Source of the DNA: Paenibacillus montanisoli | GTDB taxonomy: Bacteria; Bacillota; Bacilli; Paenibacillales; Paenibacillaceae | DNA length: 64,000 nt | Direction of reading: 5' to 3' | Assembly (NCBI RefSeq): GCF_003268025.1 | Contig: NZ_QLUW01000006.1 | Span: 310,001-374,000, forward strand | Part shown: one piece after another, positions 27,669 to 35,501 of the stretch | Position numbering within the stretch: the first letter of the stretch is position 1 | Layout: every line of letters begins with the position of its first letter | The notes under the pieces: generated by a model | Seen by the model: only the letters and a program-made list of their open reading frames with translations | Databases searched by the model: none | Told to the model about the DNA's origin: nothing | Position numbers and translations under genes: made by a program

Positions 27669-27899
27669 TCATTCGCAGCACGCCTTTCCGGCTTTGCGCA
27701 GCTCGAACGTATGGAAGCCATCGCGCAGCTTGCCGTTTATTTCCTTGACCCTCTCCACATCCTCGAACGAGTACTTGCGCGCGCCGCCCTTCGATCTAAC
27801 CGGGAAAATCAGTTTCTTCTCCTCATAGTACCGGATTTGCCTCTCCGTCAATCCGGTTAAGTCGCATACCGTACCGATACTCATTACCTTCTCCTCCAT
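27669..27899 (-). CDS. Small MerR-family regulator (76 aa)
   Basis: The protein is essentially a single MerR winged-helix domain: MSIGTVCDLTGLTERQIRYYEEKKLIFPVRSKGGARKYSFEDVERVKEI. It lacks the long dimerisation coiled coil and an effector domain, as in GlnR/TnrA-like minimal members. Two ATGs five codons apart both have plausible ribosome binding sites. It is 17 bp upstream of tatC on the same strand and divergent from the amine oxidase gene. A control role over the Tat cluster is inferred, supported by paired 12-mers in the divergent gap. Confidence 0.85.
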   Translation of the reverse strand: MEEKVMSIGTVCDLTGLTERQIRYYEEKKLIFPVRSKGGARKYSFEDVERVKEINGKLRDGFHTFELRKAGKACCE

Positions 27900-27968
27900 C
27901 GCCGAACGCCTCCCCTAGTGAAAGTAGCTGCATCCAAAATGATCCTGACAGCGGATGATGATGTAACT

Positions 27969-27980
27969 TAACCTTACATA
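27969..27980 (-). promoter_or_regulatory. Candidate operator half-site before merR-tatC
   Basis: TAACCTTACATA is the exact reverse complement of the 12-mer at 28178-28189. The two copies sit in front of the two divergent units in opposite orientation, as expected for a shared regulator. Confidence 0.45.
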
Positions 27981-28029
27981 TACCTTCCTGAGTCGAGATG
28001 ATATCAGCAAGGCTTTTATTTATCAATGG

Positions 28030-28045
28030 GACTGAGTGCCCAGTC
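28030..28045. promoter_or_regulatory. Palindrome resembling a TetR-type operator
   Basis: GACTGAGTGCCCAGTC pairs with its reverse complement at 12 of 16 positions. TetR-family operators often look like this. No tetR gene is nearby, so its meaning is open. Confidence 0.3.
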
Positions 28046-28177
28046 GATTGACTGATTTGGTAATTTGTTGCTCCGATATAAAACGAGTAACCGTTTGCAA
28101 ATAGCGGAGTTACACCGTTTTCCTGTGAGTGGTCTGTAATATGAATGATTTTATCTATGGTTCCTATAAATTTTATT

Positions 28178-28189
28178 TATGTAAGGTTA
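28178..28189 (+). promoter_or_regulatory. Candidate operator half-site before the amine oxidase gene
   Basis: TATGTAAGGTTA is the exact reverse complement of 27969-27980 and lies about 90 bp before the start of the Tat-signal flavoprotein. Binding by the MerR-type protein is an inference. Confidence 0.45.
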
Positions 28190-28276
28190 TCTAACAAAAT
28201 ATTGGCGCGATCGGAAAAATCCATGCTACATTTCTCGCAGAGACGGACAGATGATCCCCAAAAGGAGCTGAAGCGC

Positions 28277-29881
28277 ATGGAAACGAAAGAAACGCCAAAC
28301 GAAGTGTCGCGCAGACAATTTCTGACGACGGTCGGGAAAATCGGCGGTGCCGCCGCCGTATTCAGCGTCATGGGCACGATGGGGCTGTTCACGCCCCAAA
28401 CGATGAAGGCGGCGGAGTATACGCCACCCAACGGCTGGGACTTGAAAGGAACGAACCGCTCCGGCAAACGGATTGTCATCCTCGGAGCGGGGGTTGCCGG
28501 CTTGACCGCGGCCTATGAGCTTGGCAAAGCAGGATATGACTGTGTCATTCTCGAAGCCCGGGCGCGCTCCGGCGGCCGGAACTGGTCGGTCCGCCGCGGC
28601 ACGACCGTAACGGAAGTCGGCGGGCAGAAGCAGGTCGCCCGCTTCGACGAAGGCCACTATCTCAATGCCGGCCCGATGCGCATCCCGCAATTCCACGTCA
28701 CGATGGAATACTGCCGGGAATTCGGCATCCCGATGGAGCCGTTCAACAACGTGAATGACAGCGCCTATTATTACAACGAGAATGTGGGTGCCTTATCGAA
28801 CACCCGAGTTCGCAAGCGCGCTGCGAAAGCGGATGCGAGAGGCTACATCAACGAGCTGCTCGCCAAAGCGGTGAATCAGCCGGGTCTGGATCTGCCGATC
28901 ACGCCGGAGGAGAAGGCGAAGGTCGTAGCCTACCTTCGTTCCGAGGGCAATCTTGATGCCGACCTGTTCTATAAAGGCTCGTCGCGGGGCGGATACAAGG
29001 ATGAGCCAGGCTCTCGTCTGGATGCCGGCGTCATTCGCGACCCGTTCGATATGAAAGCCATCATCAACTCGGGCTTTGCCAACTTCTTCAGCAGCGAATA
29101 CAGCTATGATCAGCAAATGATGATGTTCCACCCGGTTGGCGGCATCGACGCGATTCCGCAGGCGTTCGAGAAGCGGCTCGGCAACCGGATCAAGCACAAT
29201 GCGGAAGTGACCGAGATCAAGCATGTCGGCGAGAAGGTACAGGTTTCGTACACCGACCTGGTGAGCGGCAATGCCAAGCAAATCGAAGGCGATTTCTGTA
29301 TCTGTACGATCCCGCTGTCCGTGCTGAAGACGATCAAGCATGATTTGTCGCCGGAAATGACGCAGGCGATCAACAATACGAATTATGCGAGCGCAGGCAA
29401 AATCGGCTTGCAATTCAAACGCAGATTCTGGGAGGAGGACGATCAAATCTACGGCGGCAACACGCTCACGAACATGGACATTTCCTCCATCTACTATCCG
29501 CCGACGAACTATTTTGCGAAGAAGGGCGTTCTGCTAGGCTACTATGCTATGGGAGCCAACGCGGATAAGCTCGGCGCAATGACGTTCCAGCAGCGCGAGG
29601 CGCATGCCTTGAGCCAAGGGGCCAAAATCCATCCGCAATATTACAGCGAATTCGAATCTTCCTTCTCCGTCAACTGGAAAACGATCAAATACAATATGGG
29701 CGCCTGGGTCTCTTATTCAGCCGATGACCGGAAAACGAACTATCCGGTGCTGTGCCGGCCCGACCGGCGCGTTTATCTCGCGGGCGAGCATATCAGCTAC
29801 ATTACCGCTTGGATGGCCGGCGCTATCGAGTCCGCGCGGGAAGTCGTCACCGACATCCATGCGCGCGTCATGAAAGAATAG
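28277..29881 (+). CDS. Tat-exported flavin monoamine oxidase-like protein
   Basis: A 534-residue FAD enzyme with a twin-arginine signal (SRRQFLTTVGK followed by a hydrophobic stretch) near residues 11-40. The FAD-binding motif VILGAGVAGLTAAYELGKAG starts near residue 66 and the second motif ARSGGRNWSVRRG follows. The C-terminal YLAGEHISYITAWMAGAIESA completes the flavin amine oxidase fold. It should oxidise amines or amino acids outside the cell after folded export. The start at ATG 28277 follows AAAAGGAG; the longer frame from 28145 would bury the Tat signal behind 44 residues. It is flanked by tatC and tatA and is probably their dedicated substrate. Confidence 0.92.
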   Translation: METKETPNEVSRRQFLTTVGKIGGAAAVFSVMGTMGLFTPQTMKAAEYTPPNGWDLKGTNRSGKRIVILGAGVAGLTAAYELGKAGYDCVILEARARSGGRNWSVRRGTTVTEVGGQKQVARFDEGHYLNAGPMRIPQFHVTMEYCREFGIPMEPFNNVNDSAYYYNENVGALSNTRVRKRAAKADARGYINELLAKAVNQPGLDLPITPEEKAKVVAYLRSEGNLDADLFYKGSSRGGYKDEPGSRLDAGVIRDPFDMKAIINSGFANFFSSEYSYDQQMMMFHPVGGIDAIPQAFEKRLGNRIKHNAEVTEIKHVGEKVQVSYTDLVSGNAKQIEGDFCICTIPLSVLKTIKHDLSPEMTQAINNTNYASAGKIGLQFKRRFWEEDDQIYGGNTLTNMDISSIYYPPTNYFAKKGVLLGYYAMGANADKLGAMTFQQREAHALSQGAKIHPQYYSEFESSFSVNWKTIKYNMGAWVSYSADDRKTNYPVLCRPDRRVYLAGEHISYITAWMAGAIESAREVVTDIHARVMKE

Positions 29882-29903
29882 ACTGCACAGGAGGGATATA
29901 CCG

Positions 29904-30464
29904 ATGAGAATGAACCGCAAACTAAAAGTCGCCATCGGCGCCGTCGTGCTTGCATCCTTAACCGCAACGGCGACGCTTTATGCCGCGGCAGTCGCGCCAA
30001 ACAAATATCCGCTAGCCCCGATCCACGAGCCTGAGTTTTACGGCAGTCCGACATCCTCCATCGCAAGCGCGGTAGCGATGCCGGCGATCGCGGCAACCTT
30101 CGAGACCAGCGGCACCGTGCCTTCGGTCATCAATAAGGACGGCAAAACGGTTTACGAACGCTACGGCGATACGGAGGCGCAAGGCACGAGCATTCTGCAA
30201 AATATCGAGAAGCAGTTGAAGGAGCAGGGGTTGTCGTTGAAGGACGTCACGTACTTGCGAGTTTATATCGCGCCGGATGCGGCGAAGGACGGCAAATTCG
30301 ATTATGACGGCTGGTTCAAGGCGTACGCCAAGTTTTTCAACACGAAGAGCAATCCGACCAAGACCGCGCGTTCCACTGTCGGCGTCGCCAGTCTCGTCAA
30401 CCCGGATTGGCTGATCGAGATCGAAGCTGTCGCCGCTTACCCGCGCGGTCATGATCAAGACTAA
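29904..30464 (+). CDS. Exported RidA-like (YjgF/YER057c) protein
   Basis: An N-terminal signal peptide ([29 protein letters not shown]) precedes a RidA-like domain. The C-terminal segment [26 protein letters not shown] carries the usual Arg of the imine/enamine-deaminase pocket and the closing beta strand. RidA proteins remove reactive enamine or imine products, which fits a gene lying 22 bp after a flavin amine oxidase that releases imines. The export signal is unusual, since most RidA proteins are cytosolic. AGGAGGG precedes the ATG. Function by analogy; the domain match is from motifs only. Confidence 0.82.
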   Translation: MRMNRKLKVAIGAVVLASLTATATLYAAAVAPNKYPLAPIHEPEFYGSPTSSIASAVAMPAIAATFETSGTVPSVINKDGKTVYERYGDTEAQGTSILQNIEKQLKEQGLSLKDVTYLRVYIAPDAAKDGKFDYDGWFKAYAKFFNTKSNPTKTARSTVGVASLVNPDWLIEIEAVAAYPRGHDQD

Positions 30465-30496
30465 GACTACTATTCATAGAATGGGGAGATGACAAT

Positions 30497-30679
30497 ATGC
30501 TGCAAAATGTAGGGTTTCCGGGCTTGATGATGATTTTGGTGGTCGTACTCATCATATTCGGGCCGTCGAAGCTGCCTGAGCTGGGCCGGGCCGTCGGCCG
30601 TACGCTGCATGAGTTCAAATCGTCTGCGAAGGAGCTCGTCTCCGATACGAAAGAAGAGATAACGGAACCTAAATCGTAA
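30497..30679 (+). CDS. tatA: Sec-independent translocase subunit TatA/TatE
   Basis: A 60-residue protein with one N-terminal membrane helix, the conserved [23 protein letters not shown] hinge and amphipathic helix, and an acidic tail. It forms the protein-conducting ring with TatC. GGGGAG lies before the ATG, 32 bp after the RidA-like gene, so the order oxidase, RidA, tatA forms one rightward operon with a strong terminator. The gene is separated from tatC by its own substrate. Confidence 0.95.
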   Translation: MLQNVGFPGLMMILVVVLIIFGPSKLPELGRAVGRTLHEFKSSAKELVSDTKEEITEPKS

Positions 30680-30693
30680 TGGTTCGAACGAAT

Positions 30694-30740
30694 TGAGCCG
30701 ACCTAAGCTGCTTGAGCAGCTTATGGTCGGCTCTTTTTTT
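30694..30740 (+). terminator. Rho-independent terminator
   Basis: GAGCCGACC.TAAGCTGCT pairs with AGCAGCTTA.GGTCGGCTC and is followed by TTTTTTT. It ends the oxidase-RidA-tatA operon. Confidence 0.92.
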
Positions 30741-30790
30741 AGGGGGAACGCAGGGTGAACCCGTATTGACAATCAAACGAGCATAGTATT

Positions 30791-30817
30791 AGTATATATT
30801 TATTATATTTATTATAG
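30791..30817. promoter_or_regulatory. AT-rich candidate operator O4
   Basis: It contains ATTATATTTATTATA (30802-30816), the exact reverse complement of the 15-mer TATAATAAATATAAT at 43451-43465 before the alpha-mannosidase gene. It lies 25 bp before the start of the glutaminase-family gene, overlapping the likely promoter. Confidence 0.65.
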
Positions 30818-30841
30818 TTTAATGAAAGGGTGCAAAATTCG

Positions 30842-32857
30842 ATGATGAATGCAATTCGTCCATCCTCCGTGCCTCTAGTCACGATAGATCCGTACTTCAG
30901 CGTTTGGTCCAATGCCGACCGACTAACCGATGATTTCACCCGCCACTGGACGGGACAACGCCATGCCATGACAGGGCTGATCCGCATCGACGGGACGGTC
31001 TGGCGCTTCGCCGGACTGGCCGAGCCGAATGCGGAGCGCTATTATCCGGAAGCTCCGGCTATGAAACAAACCGGCTTGACGGTATCCCCGCTTAGCACGG
31101 TGTATACGTTCGAAGCGTCGGGCGTCACCTTGACGGTTCGCTTCACGTCGCCGCTGCTGCTGGATGATTTGGATGTGCTGTCGAGACCGGCCTCTTACGT
31201 TGCGTTCGAGGTGTTCTCGGCGGACGGCCGCGGACGCGAAGTCAGTATTTATTTCGACGTCACCGGGGAATGGTGCGTCGATCATCCGAATCAGGCCGTT
31301 ATCAGCGGCAGAGCGGAGGACCAAGGATTGATTTTGCTGCAGATGGCGCACGAGCGGCAGGACTACATGAATCGTTCCGGAGATGACCACCGGATCGACT
31401 GGGGCCAATTTTACCTCGGCGCTCGTCAGTCGGGGCAGGTGAAGGGCTACCTGGATTCGGCCGATCTTCGGAAGCGCTTTGCGCGAAATGAAGCGCTCGT
31501 CCGGCGCGAATTGCCGGCCGGTTCCCAAGTCGTTCGCGACAGCCAGCCGGTCATGGCGCTTGTGTACGACCTTGGCAGCGTAGGCGGCGCGCCTGTAAGC
31601 GAGCTTGCGGTAATCGCATACGACGACGTCTATGCCGTCGAATATTTCGGCGAGAAGCTGCAAGCGTATTGGAAGCGGAACGGGCAAACGGCGGCGCAAA
31701 TGATCGCGGCCGCGTTCGCGGATTACGAGTCGCTGCTGGAGCGGTGCGCCGCTTTCGATCGGCAATTGCTGGCCGACGCGGTTACATCCGGCGGCTCGAA
31801 ATACGCCGACATTCTCGCGCTGTCCTACAGGCAGTCGATCGCCGCGCACAAACTGGTTCTGGATACGGAAGGCGAACTGCTTTTCTTATCCAAGGAATGC
31901 TACAGCAACGGCTGCATGGCGACGGTCGACGTCAGCTACCCGTCCGTCCCGTTGTACCTTCTCTATAACCCTGCGCTTGTAGAGGGCATGATCAGGCCGA
32001 TCGTGAAATATGCCGAAAGCGAGAAATGGCCTTTCGATTTCGCTCCGCACGATATCGGGCAATATCCGCTCGGAAATGGCCAAGTGTACAGCGAAAATGC
32101 GATCGAAGGGCAGATGCCCGTCGAGGAGTGCGGCAATATGCTGGTCATGGCGGCGGCAACCGCACTGGCTAGCGGCAAAACGGTCTATCTGTTCAAGCAT
32201 ATGGACCTCTTCGCGAAGTGGGCCAACTACTTGGCGGAGAACGGGCTCGATCCCGCAAATCAGCTGTGCACGGACGATTTCGCCGGCCACTTGGCCCGCA
32301 ACGCTAATTTGTCGGTGAAGGCGGTCATGGGTGTCGCGAGCTTCTCCATCCTGAAGCAGCTGCAAGGCGACGAAGGCGAATCGGAGCGCTATCTGAAGCT
32401 GGCGCAGGACATGGCGGCGCAGTGGGCGAAGCTTGCCGACGACGGCGATCATACGAAGCTGGCGTTCGGCCAAGACGGCACCTGGAGCTTGAAATACAAC
32501 CTGATCTGGGATCAGCTGTTCGAAATCGGTCTGTTCGAGGAAGAAACGATCCGGGCAGAAGTTGCGTGGTACTTAAAGCAGCGCAATGTGTACGGTACGC
32601 CGCTGGACAGCCGCGCGACTTATACGAAGTCGGATTGGCTCTTGTGGTCGGCAACGCTGGCGGAGCGCCAAAACGATTTCGAGCGCTTGATCGAGCCGGT
32701 TTGGCGCATGCTGAACGATACGCCGAATCGCGTGCCTTTCTCGGACTGGACGGATACGCTGACGGCACGGCAGCTGAACTTCCAGCACCGGAGCGTCGTT
32801 GGCGGCATGTTCATCAAGCTGCTGAAGGATAAGGGCATCTTGCGGGCTCGACTGTAA
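30842..32857 (+). CDS. Glutaminase-family protein (DUF5127/DUF4965/DUF1793 architecture)
   Basis: A protein of about 671 residues that begins PSSVPLVTIDPYFSVWSNADRLTDDFTRHWTGQRHAMTGLIRIDG, the usual opening of the fungal-type glutaminase A family. The middle and end carry SYRQSIAAHKLV, FLSKECYSNGCMATVDVSYPSVPLYLLYNP and DNLCTDDFAGHLARNANLS-like blocks, which form an (alpha/alpha) barrel similar to glycoside hydrolases. In Bacillales it lacks a signal peptide and is generally placed in sugar-utilisation loci, so a glycosidase role is as likely as glutaminase. The ATG 30842 has AAAGGG eleven bases upstream; GTG 30830 overlaps the ribosome binding site. It is followed by the novel 729-residue protein. 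Confidence 0.88.
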   Translation: MMNAIRPSSVPLVTIDPYFSVWSNADRLTDDFTRHWTGQRHAMTGLIRIDGTVWRFAGLAEPNAERYYPEAPAMKQTGLTVSPLSTVYTFEASGVTLTVRFTSPLLLDDLDVLSRPASYVAFEVFSADGRGREVSIYFDVTGEWCVDHPNQAVISGRAEDQGLILLQMAHERQDYMNRSGDDHRIDWGQFYLGARQSGQVKGYLDSADLRKRFARNEALVRRELPAGSQVVRDSQPVMALVYDLGSVGGAPVSELAVIAYDDVYAVEYFGEKLQAYWKRNGQTAAQMIAAAFADYESLLERCAAFDRQLLADAVTSGGSKYADILALSYRQSIAAHKLVLDTEGELLFLSKECYSNGCMATVDVSYPSVPLYLLYNPALVEGMIRPIVKYAESEKWPFDFAPHDIGQYPLGNGQVYSENAIEGQMPVEECGNMLVMAAATALASGKTVYLFKHMDLFAKWANYLAENGLDPANQLCTDDFAGHLARNANLSVKAVMGVASFSILKQLQGDEGESERYLKLAQDMAAQWAKLADDGDHTKLAFGQDGTWSLKYNLIWDQLFEIGLFEEETIRAEVAWYLKQRNVYGTPLDSRATYTKSDWLLWSATLAERQNDFERLIEPVWRMLNDTPNRVPFSDWTDTLTARQLNFQHRSVVGGMFIKLLKDKGILRARL

Positions 32858-32951
32858 CCTGTTCGATCCGGGTTCTCCATTTAGAATTCATACAAACTAG
32901 ATGCGCCAATACGAGAGCGAAAATAACGGAGTCTAGGGAGGAATGAAGCGA

Positions 32952-35141
32952 TTGAAGAAGGCGAGGAACGAATGGACTGGCTTTCAGGAGGCGCGTCCAT
33001 ATGGACCGAAGTATGATCTTCGGACCGATTTCGTGATGGTGTACGGCATTTCGAATGATTTGCAGGGCCGGATCGAGGGGTGGAAGAAAGCCGGCTATAC
33101 GATACATCTCATGACAGGTGTCTCATGGGGAGAGTATCAGGACTATCTGTACGGACGGTTCGACGGGCGCGACCATTGGGATGAAGCGCAAAAGGACAGA
33201 GCGGGCAGCCATCTGCTCCATGGCAAGGATGTGCCTTACATGGTGCCGACGATCTCTTTTGCCGAGTATTTGGCAACGTTTATAAAGAAGGCAATTGACT
33301 GCGGTGTAGAAGCGATCCATATGGAAGAGCCGGAGTTTTGGGCGGCAGGAGGCTACTCGGATGCTTTCAAACGAGAGTGGCTGAATTTTTACGGGGAAGA
33401 GTGGATCGCGCCTCATTCCTCGCCCGATGCGCAGTACCGCGCATCGAAGCTGAAGGCGCAGATGTATTACAGGGCGCTGGACCGGCTTTGCAGCCAGATG
33501 AAGGAGTACGCGCTCGTAACATACGGCCGTACTGTTCGCTTCTATGTGCCTACGCATAGCCTTATTAACTATACGCAGTGGCGGATTATCAGCCCGGAGG
33601 CGCTGCTTGTATCGATGCCGGCCTGCGACGGCTTCATTGCGCAGATTTGGACCGGCACGTCTCGGACACCGAATGTGTACCAGGGTATTCGCCGCGAACG
33701 GACATTCGAAACCGCCTACCTGGAATATGGCAATATGCAGGAGCTTACCCGCGGCACAGGGCGGGAAATGTGGTATCTGCACGATCCGATCGAGGATAAT
33801 CCTCGCTACACCTGGAGCGATTACCGCAAAAACTACCGGTCAACCGTCGTCGCTTCCTTGCTTCACCCGGAGGTGAAGCAGTACGAGGTTTGTCCGTGGC
33901 CTCGGCGCGTATTCGAAGGGAAGTACCCGACGGAGGACGGCCTTGGCAAAGAACCGATTCCGGGAGATTATGCGACGGTGCTCCTGACAGTGATGGAAGT
34001 ACTGCGGGATATGCATCATCATGAAGAGGAACAGGCGGGCGAAGCGTATACGTCCGGCATCGGGCTATGCTTGGCGAACTCCGCAATGTACCAACGGGGC
34101 GACGTAATTCCGGAAGGGCAGCAAGATACGGCTGTCTTAAAATCAGACGGCGCGACGACCTCCGACTTGCTCGCTCCGCAGCAGCGGGAGCTGCTCGATT
34201 GGTCGGCGTTCTATGGTATTGCGCTGCCTCTGGTGAAAAGCGGCATTCCGCTTCGCACGGTGCAGCTCGACAATATTCTTACGTTCCCCGGATATTTGGA
34301 CGGTTACCGGGTTTTGCTCCTCAGCTACGAGTTTATGAAACCGGAGCATCCGGGAATCCATCAGTCGATCGGCCAATGGATAAGGGAGGGCGGCGTGCTC
34401 ATCTACATCGGTGACGGATCTGATCCGTTCCATGCGGTGAACGAGTGGTGGAACCGCAGCGAAGCGCGCCGCACGTACGATCGGCCGGAGGAGCATCTGT
34501 TTGAATCGCTCGGCCTTGGGCGCAATCCGGCTGAAGGCGAGCATGCGGTGGGCGAAGGTGCCGTACTGTTCCTTCCCGTGCATCCGGCGGAGCTTTCCCG
34601 TTCTGCGGATGGTGCCAAGGTTGTGAGGGAACATGTGCGCCGGGCGCTCGCTATTCGCGGAGCGGAGGGCGATTATAAGGAGAATGAAGTGCTCCAAATT
34701 AAACGCGGACCGTACCTGATTACGCATGTGCTTGATGAGACGGCCGCGGACGGCGGGCGTGAGAATGTAGTGCTGCAGGGTCCGTTCATCGACTTGTTTG
34801 AGGCGCATCTTCCTGTGCTTCAGAGCGTGGAGCTCATGCCGGGAGATGACAGCTTGCTGTATGATCTTGGCAGTCTGAAGCGGACGACGGGCGGAAGTCC
34901 TGAAATTATTATCAGCTCCTCGAAGATACGGGACAAACAGCTGGAGGCGGCGCGATTCTCCTTCGTATCGGAGTCCCCGTCGGATATGACCGTCAGTACT
35001 CGAATCGCTGTCGCGAGCGAGCCGGTTCGCGCGCTGGCTGGCGGCGCGGCTGCAGAATGCCGCTATGATGCGGAATCCGGTACGGTGCTGCTCCGGTACA
35101 CGGGTGCCCCGGAAGGAATTGCAGTCAGCTTGGAGTGGTAG
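32952..35141 (+). CDS. Putative glycoside hydrolase of an unrecognised family, paralog A
   Basis: I cannot name this family. Residues 1-330 are likely a TIM barrel (TDFVMVYGI, HLMTGVSWGEYQDYL, DGRDHWDEAQKDR, VEAIHMEEPEFW, RFYVPTHSLINYTQWRI, IAQIWTGTSRTPNVY, MWYLHDPIEDNP). The acidic cluster E125-E126-P-E128 sits where clan GH-A enzymes have the acid/base. Residues about 410-500 (YRVLLLSYEFMKPEHPGIHQ...GGVLIYIGDGSDPFH) resemble a glutamine-amidotransferase-like fold, as in GH42 trimerisation domains, and a beta-rich tail follows. A close paralog lies at 46626. TTG 32952 is chosen because GGGAGG is ten bases upstream; ATG 32943 follows it after one base only. No signal peptide: it works on imported sugars. 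Confidence 0.75.
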   Translation: MKKARNEWTGFQEARPYGPKYDLRTDFVMVYGISNDLQGRIEGWKKAGYTIHLMTGVSWGEYQDYLYGRFDGRDHWDEAQKDRAGSHLLHGKDVPYMVPTISFAEYLATFIKKAIDCGVEAIHMEEPEFWAAGGYSDAFKREWLNFYGEEWIAPHSSPDAQYRASKLKAQMYYRALDRLCSQMKEYALVTYGRTVRFYVPTHSLINYTQWRIISPEALLVSMPACDGFIAQIWTGTSRTPNVYQGIRRERTFETAYLEYGNMQELTRGTGREMWYLHDPIEDNPRYTWSDYRKNYRSTVVASLLHPEVKQYEVCPWPRRVFEGKYPTEDGLGKEPIPGDYATVLLTVMEVLRDMHHHEEEQAGEAYTSGIGLCLANSAMYQRGDVIPEGQQDTAVLKSDGATTSDLLAPQQRELLDWSAFYGIALPLVKSGIPLRTVQLDNILTFPGYLDGYRVLLLSYEFMKPEHPGIHQSIGQWIREGGVLIYIGDGSDPFHAVNEWWNRSEARRTYDRPEEHLFESLGLGRNPAEGEHAVGEGAVLFLPVHPAELSRSADGAKVVREHVRRALAIRGAEGDYKENEVLQIKRGPYLITHVLDETAADGGRENVVLQGPFIDLFEAHLPVLQSVELMPGDDSLLYDLGSLKRTTGGSPEIIISSSKIRDKQLEAARFSFVSESPSDMTVSTRIAVASEPVRALAGGAAAECRYDAESGTVLLRYTGAPEGIAVSLEW

Positions 35142-35147
35142 TTCTAA

Positions 35148-35180
35148 GCCGTCTTCCGATGAACGATCGGAAGACGCGGC
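35148..35180 (+). terminator. Hairpin after paralog A
   Basis: CCGTCTTCCGAT pairs with ATCGGAAGACG around GAACG. No U-tract follows, so termination is uncertain. Confidence 0.45.
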
Positions 35181-35202
35181 CTGTGTAGCGTGCCGCAATA
35201 TA

Positions 35203-35246
35203 AAAGAGAAAAAAACGGCGTCACAGGTTTATACCTGTGGCGCCGG
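35203..35246 (-). terminator. Terminator of the leftward bacteriocin-accessory operon
   Basis: Read on the minus strand, GGCGCCACAGGT pairs with ACCTGTGACGCC and is followed by GTTTTTTTCTC. It lies 56 bp after the small membrane protein gene. Confidence 0.8.
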
Positions 35247-35301
35247 TTGCTTATGCCGCCAAGGACGGCGACAGCCGTTAAAGAGGGAGTGCCCTTCTGA
35301 C

Positions 35302-35457
35302 TCAACCTCTTCTTTTTATGACAGTACGGCCGATAACGCCGAGTAAGGCAAGTCCAGCAAAGGCGAACATGACGCCCTTATTCTCATAGAAGAAAATACG
35401 AATGACCAGGAATCCCGTCAAACCGCCATATACAAATGCTTCAAACAATTTTTTCAT
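35302..35457 (-). CDS. Small membrane protein (51 aa), candidate immunity protein
   Basis: This gene is too short for usual ORF cut-offs. Its product begins MKKLFEAFVYGGLTG and has two hydrophobic segments (about residues 7-23 and 29-43) and a basic end (IKRRG). GGAGG lies eight bases before the ATG, which is strong support. It is the last gene of the leftward unit regulator, PH protein 1, PH protein 2, small protein, with a gap of 44 bp after the PH protein and its own terminator. Loci for leaderless bacteriocins often include small membrane proteins giving self-immunity, so that role is inferred from context alone. Some generic small membrane protein is the alternative. Confidence 0.75.
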   Translation of the reverse strand: MKKLFEAFVYGGLTGFLVIRIFFYENKGVMFAFAGLALLGVIGRTVIKRRG

Positions 35458-35501
35458 TATATATTCCTCCGTAATAAAGGATCATTTTTTACAGGTATCA
35501 G

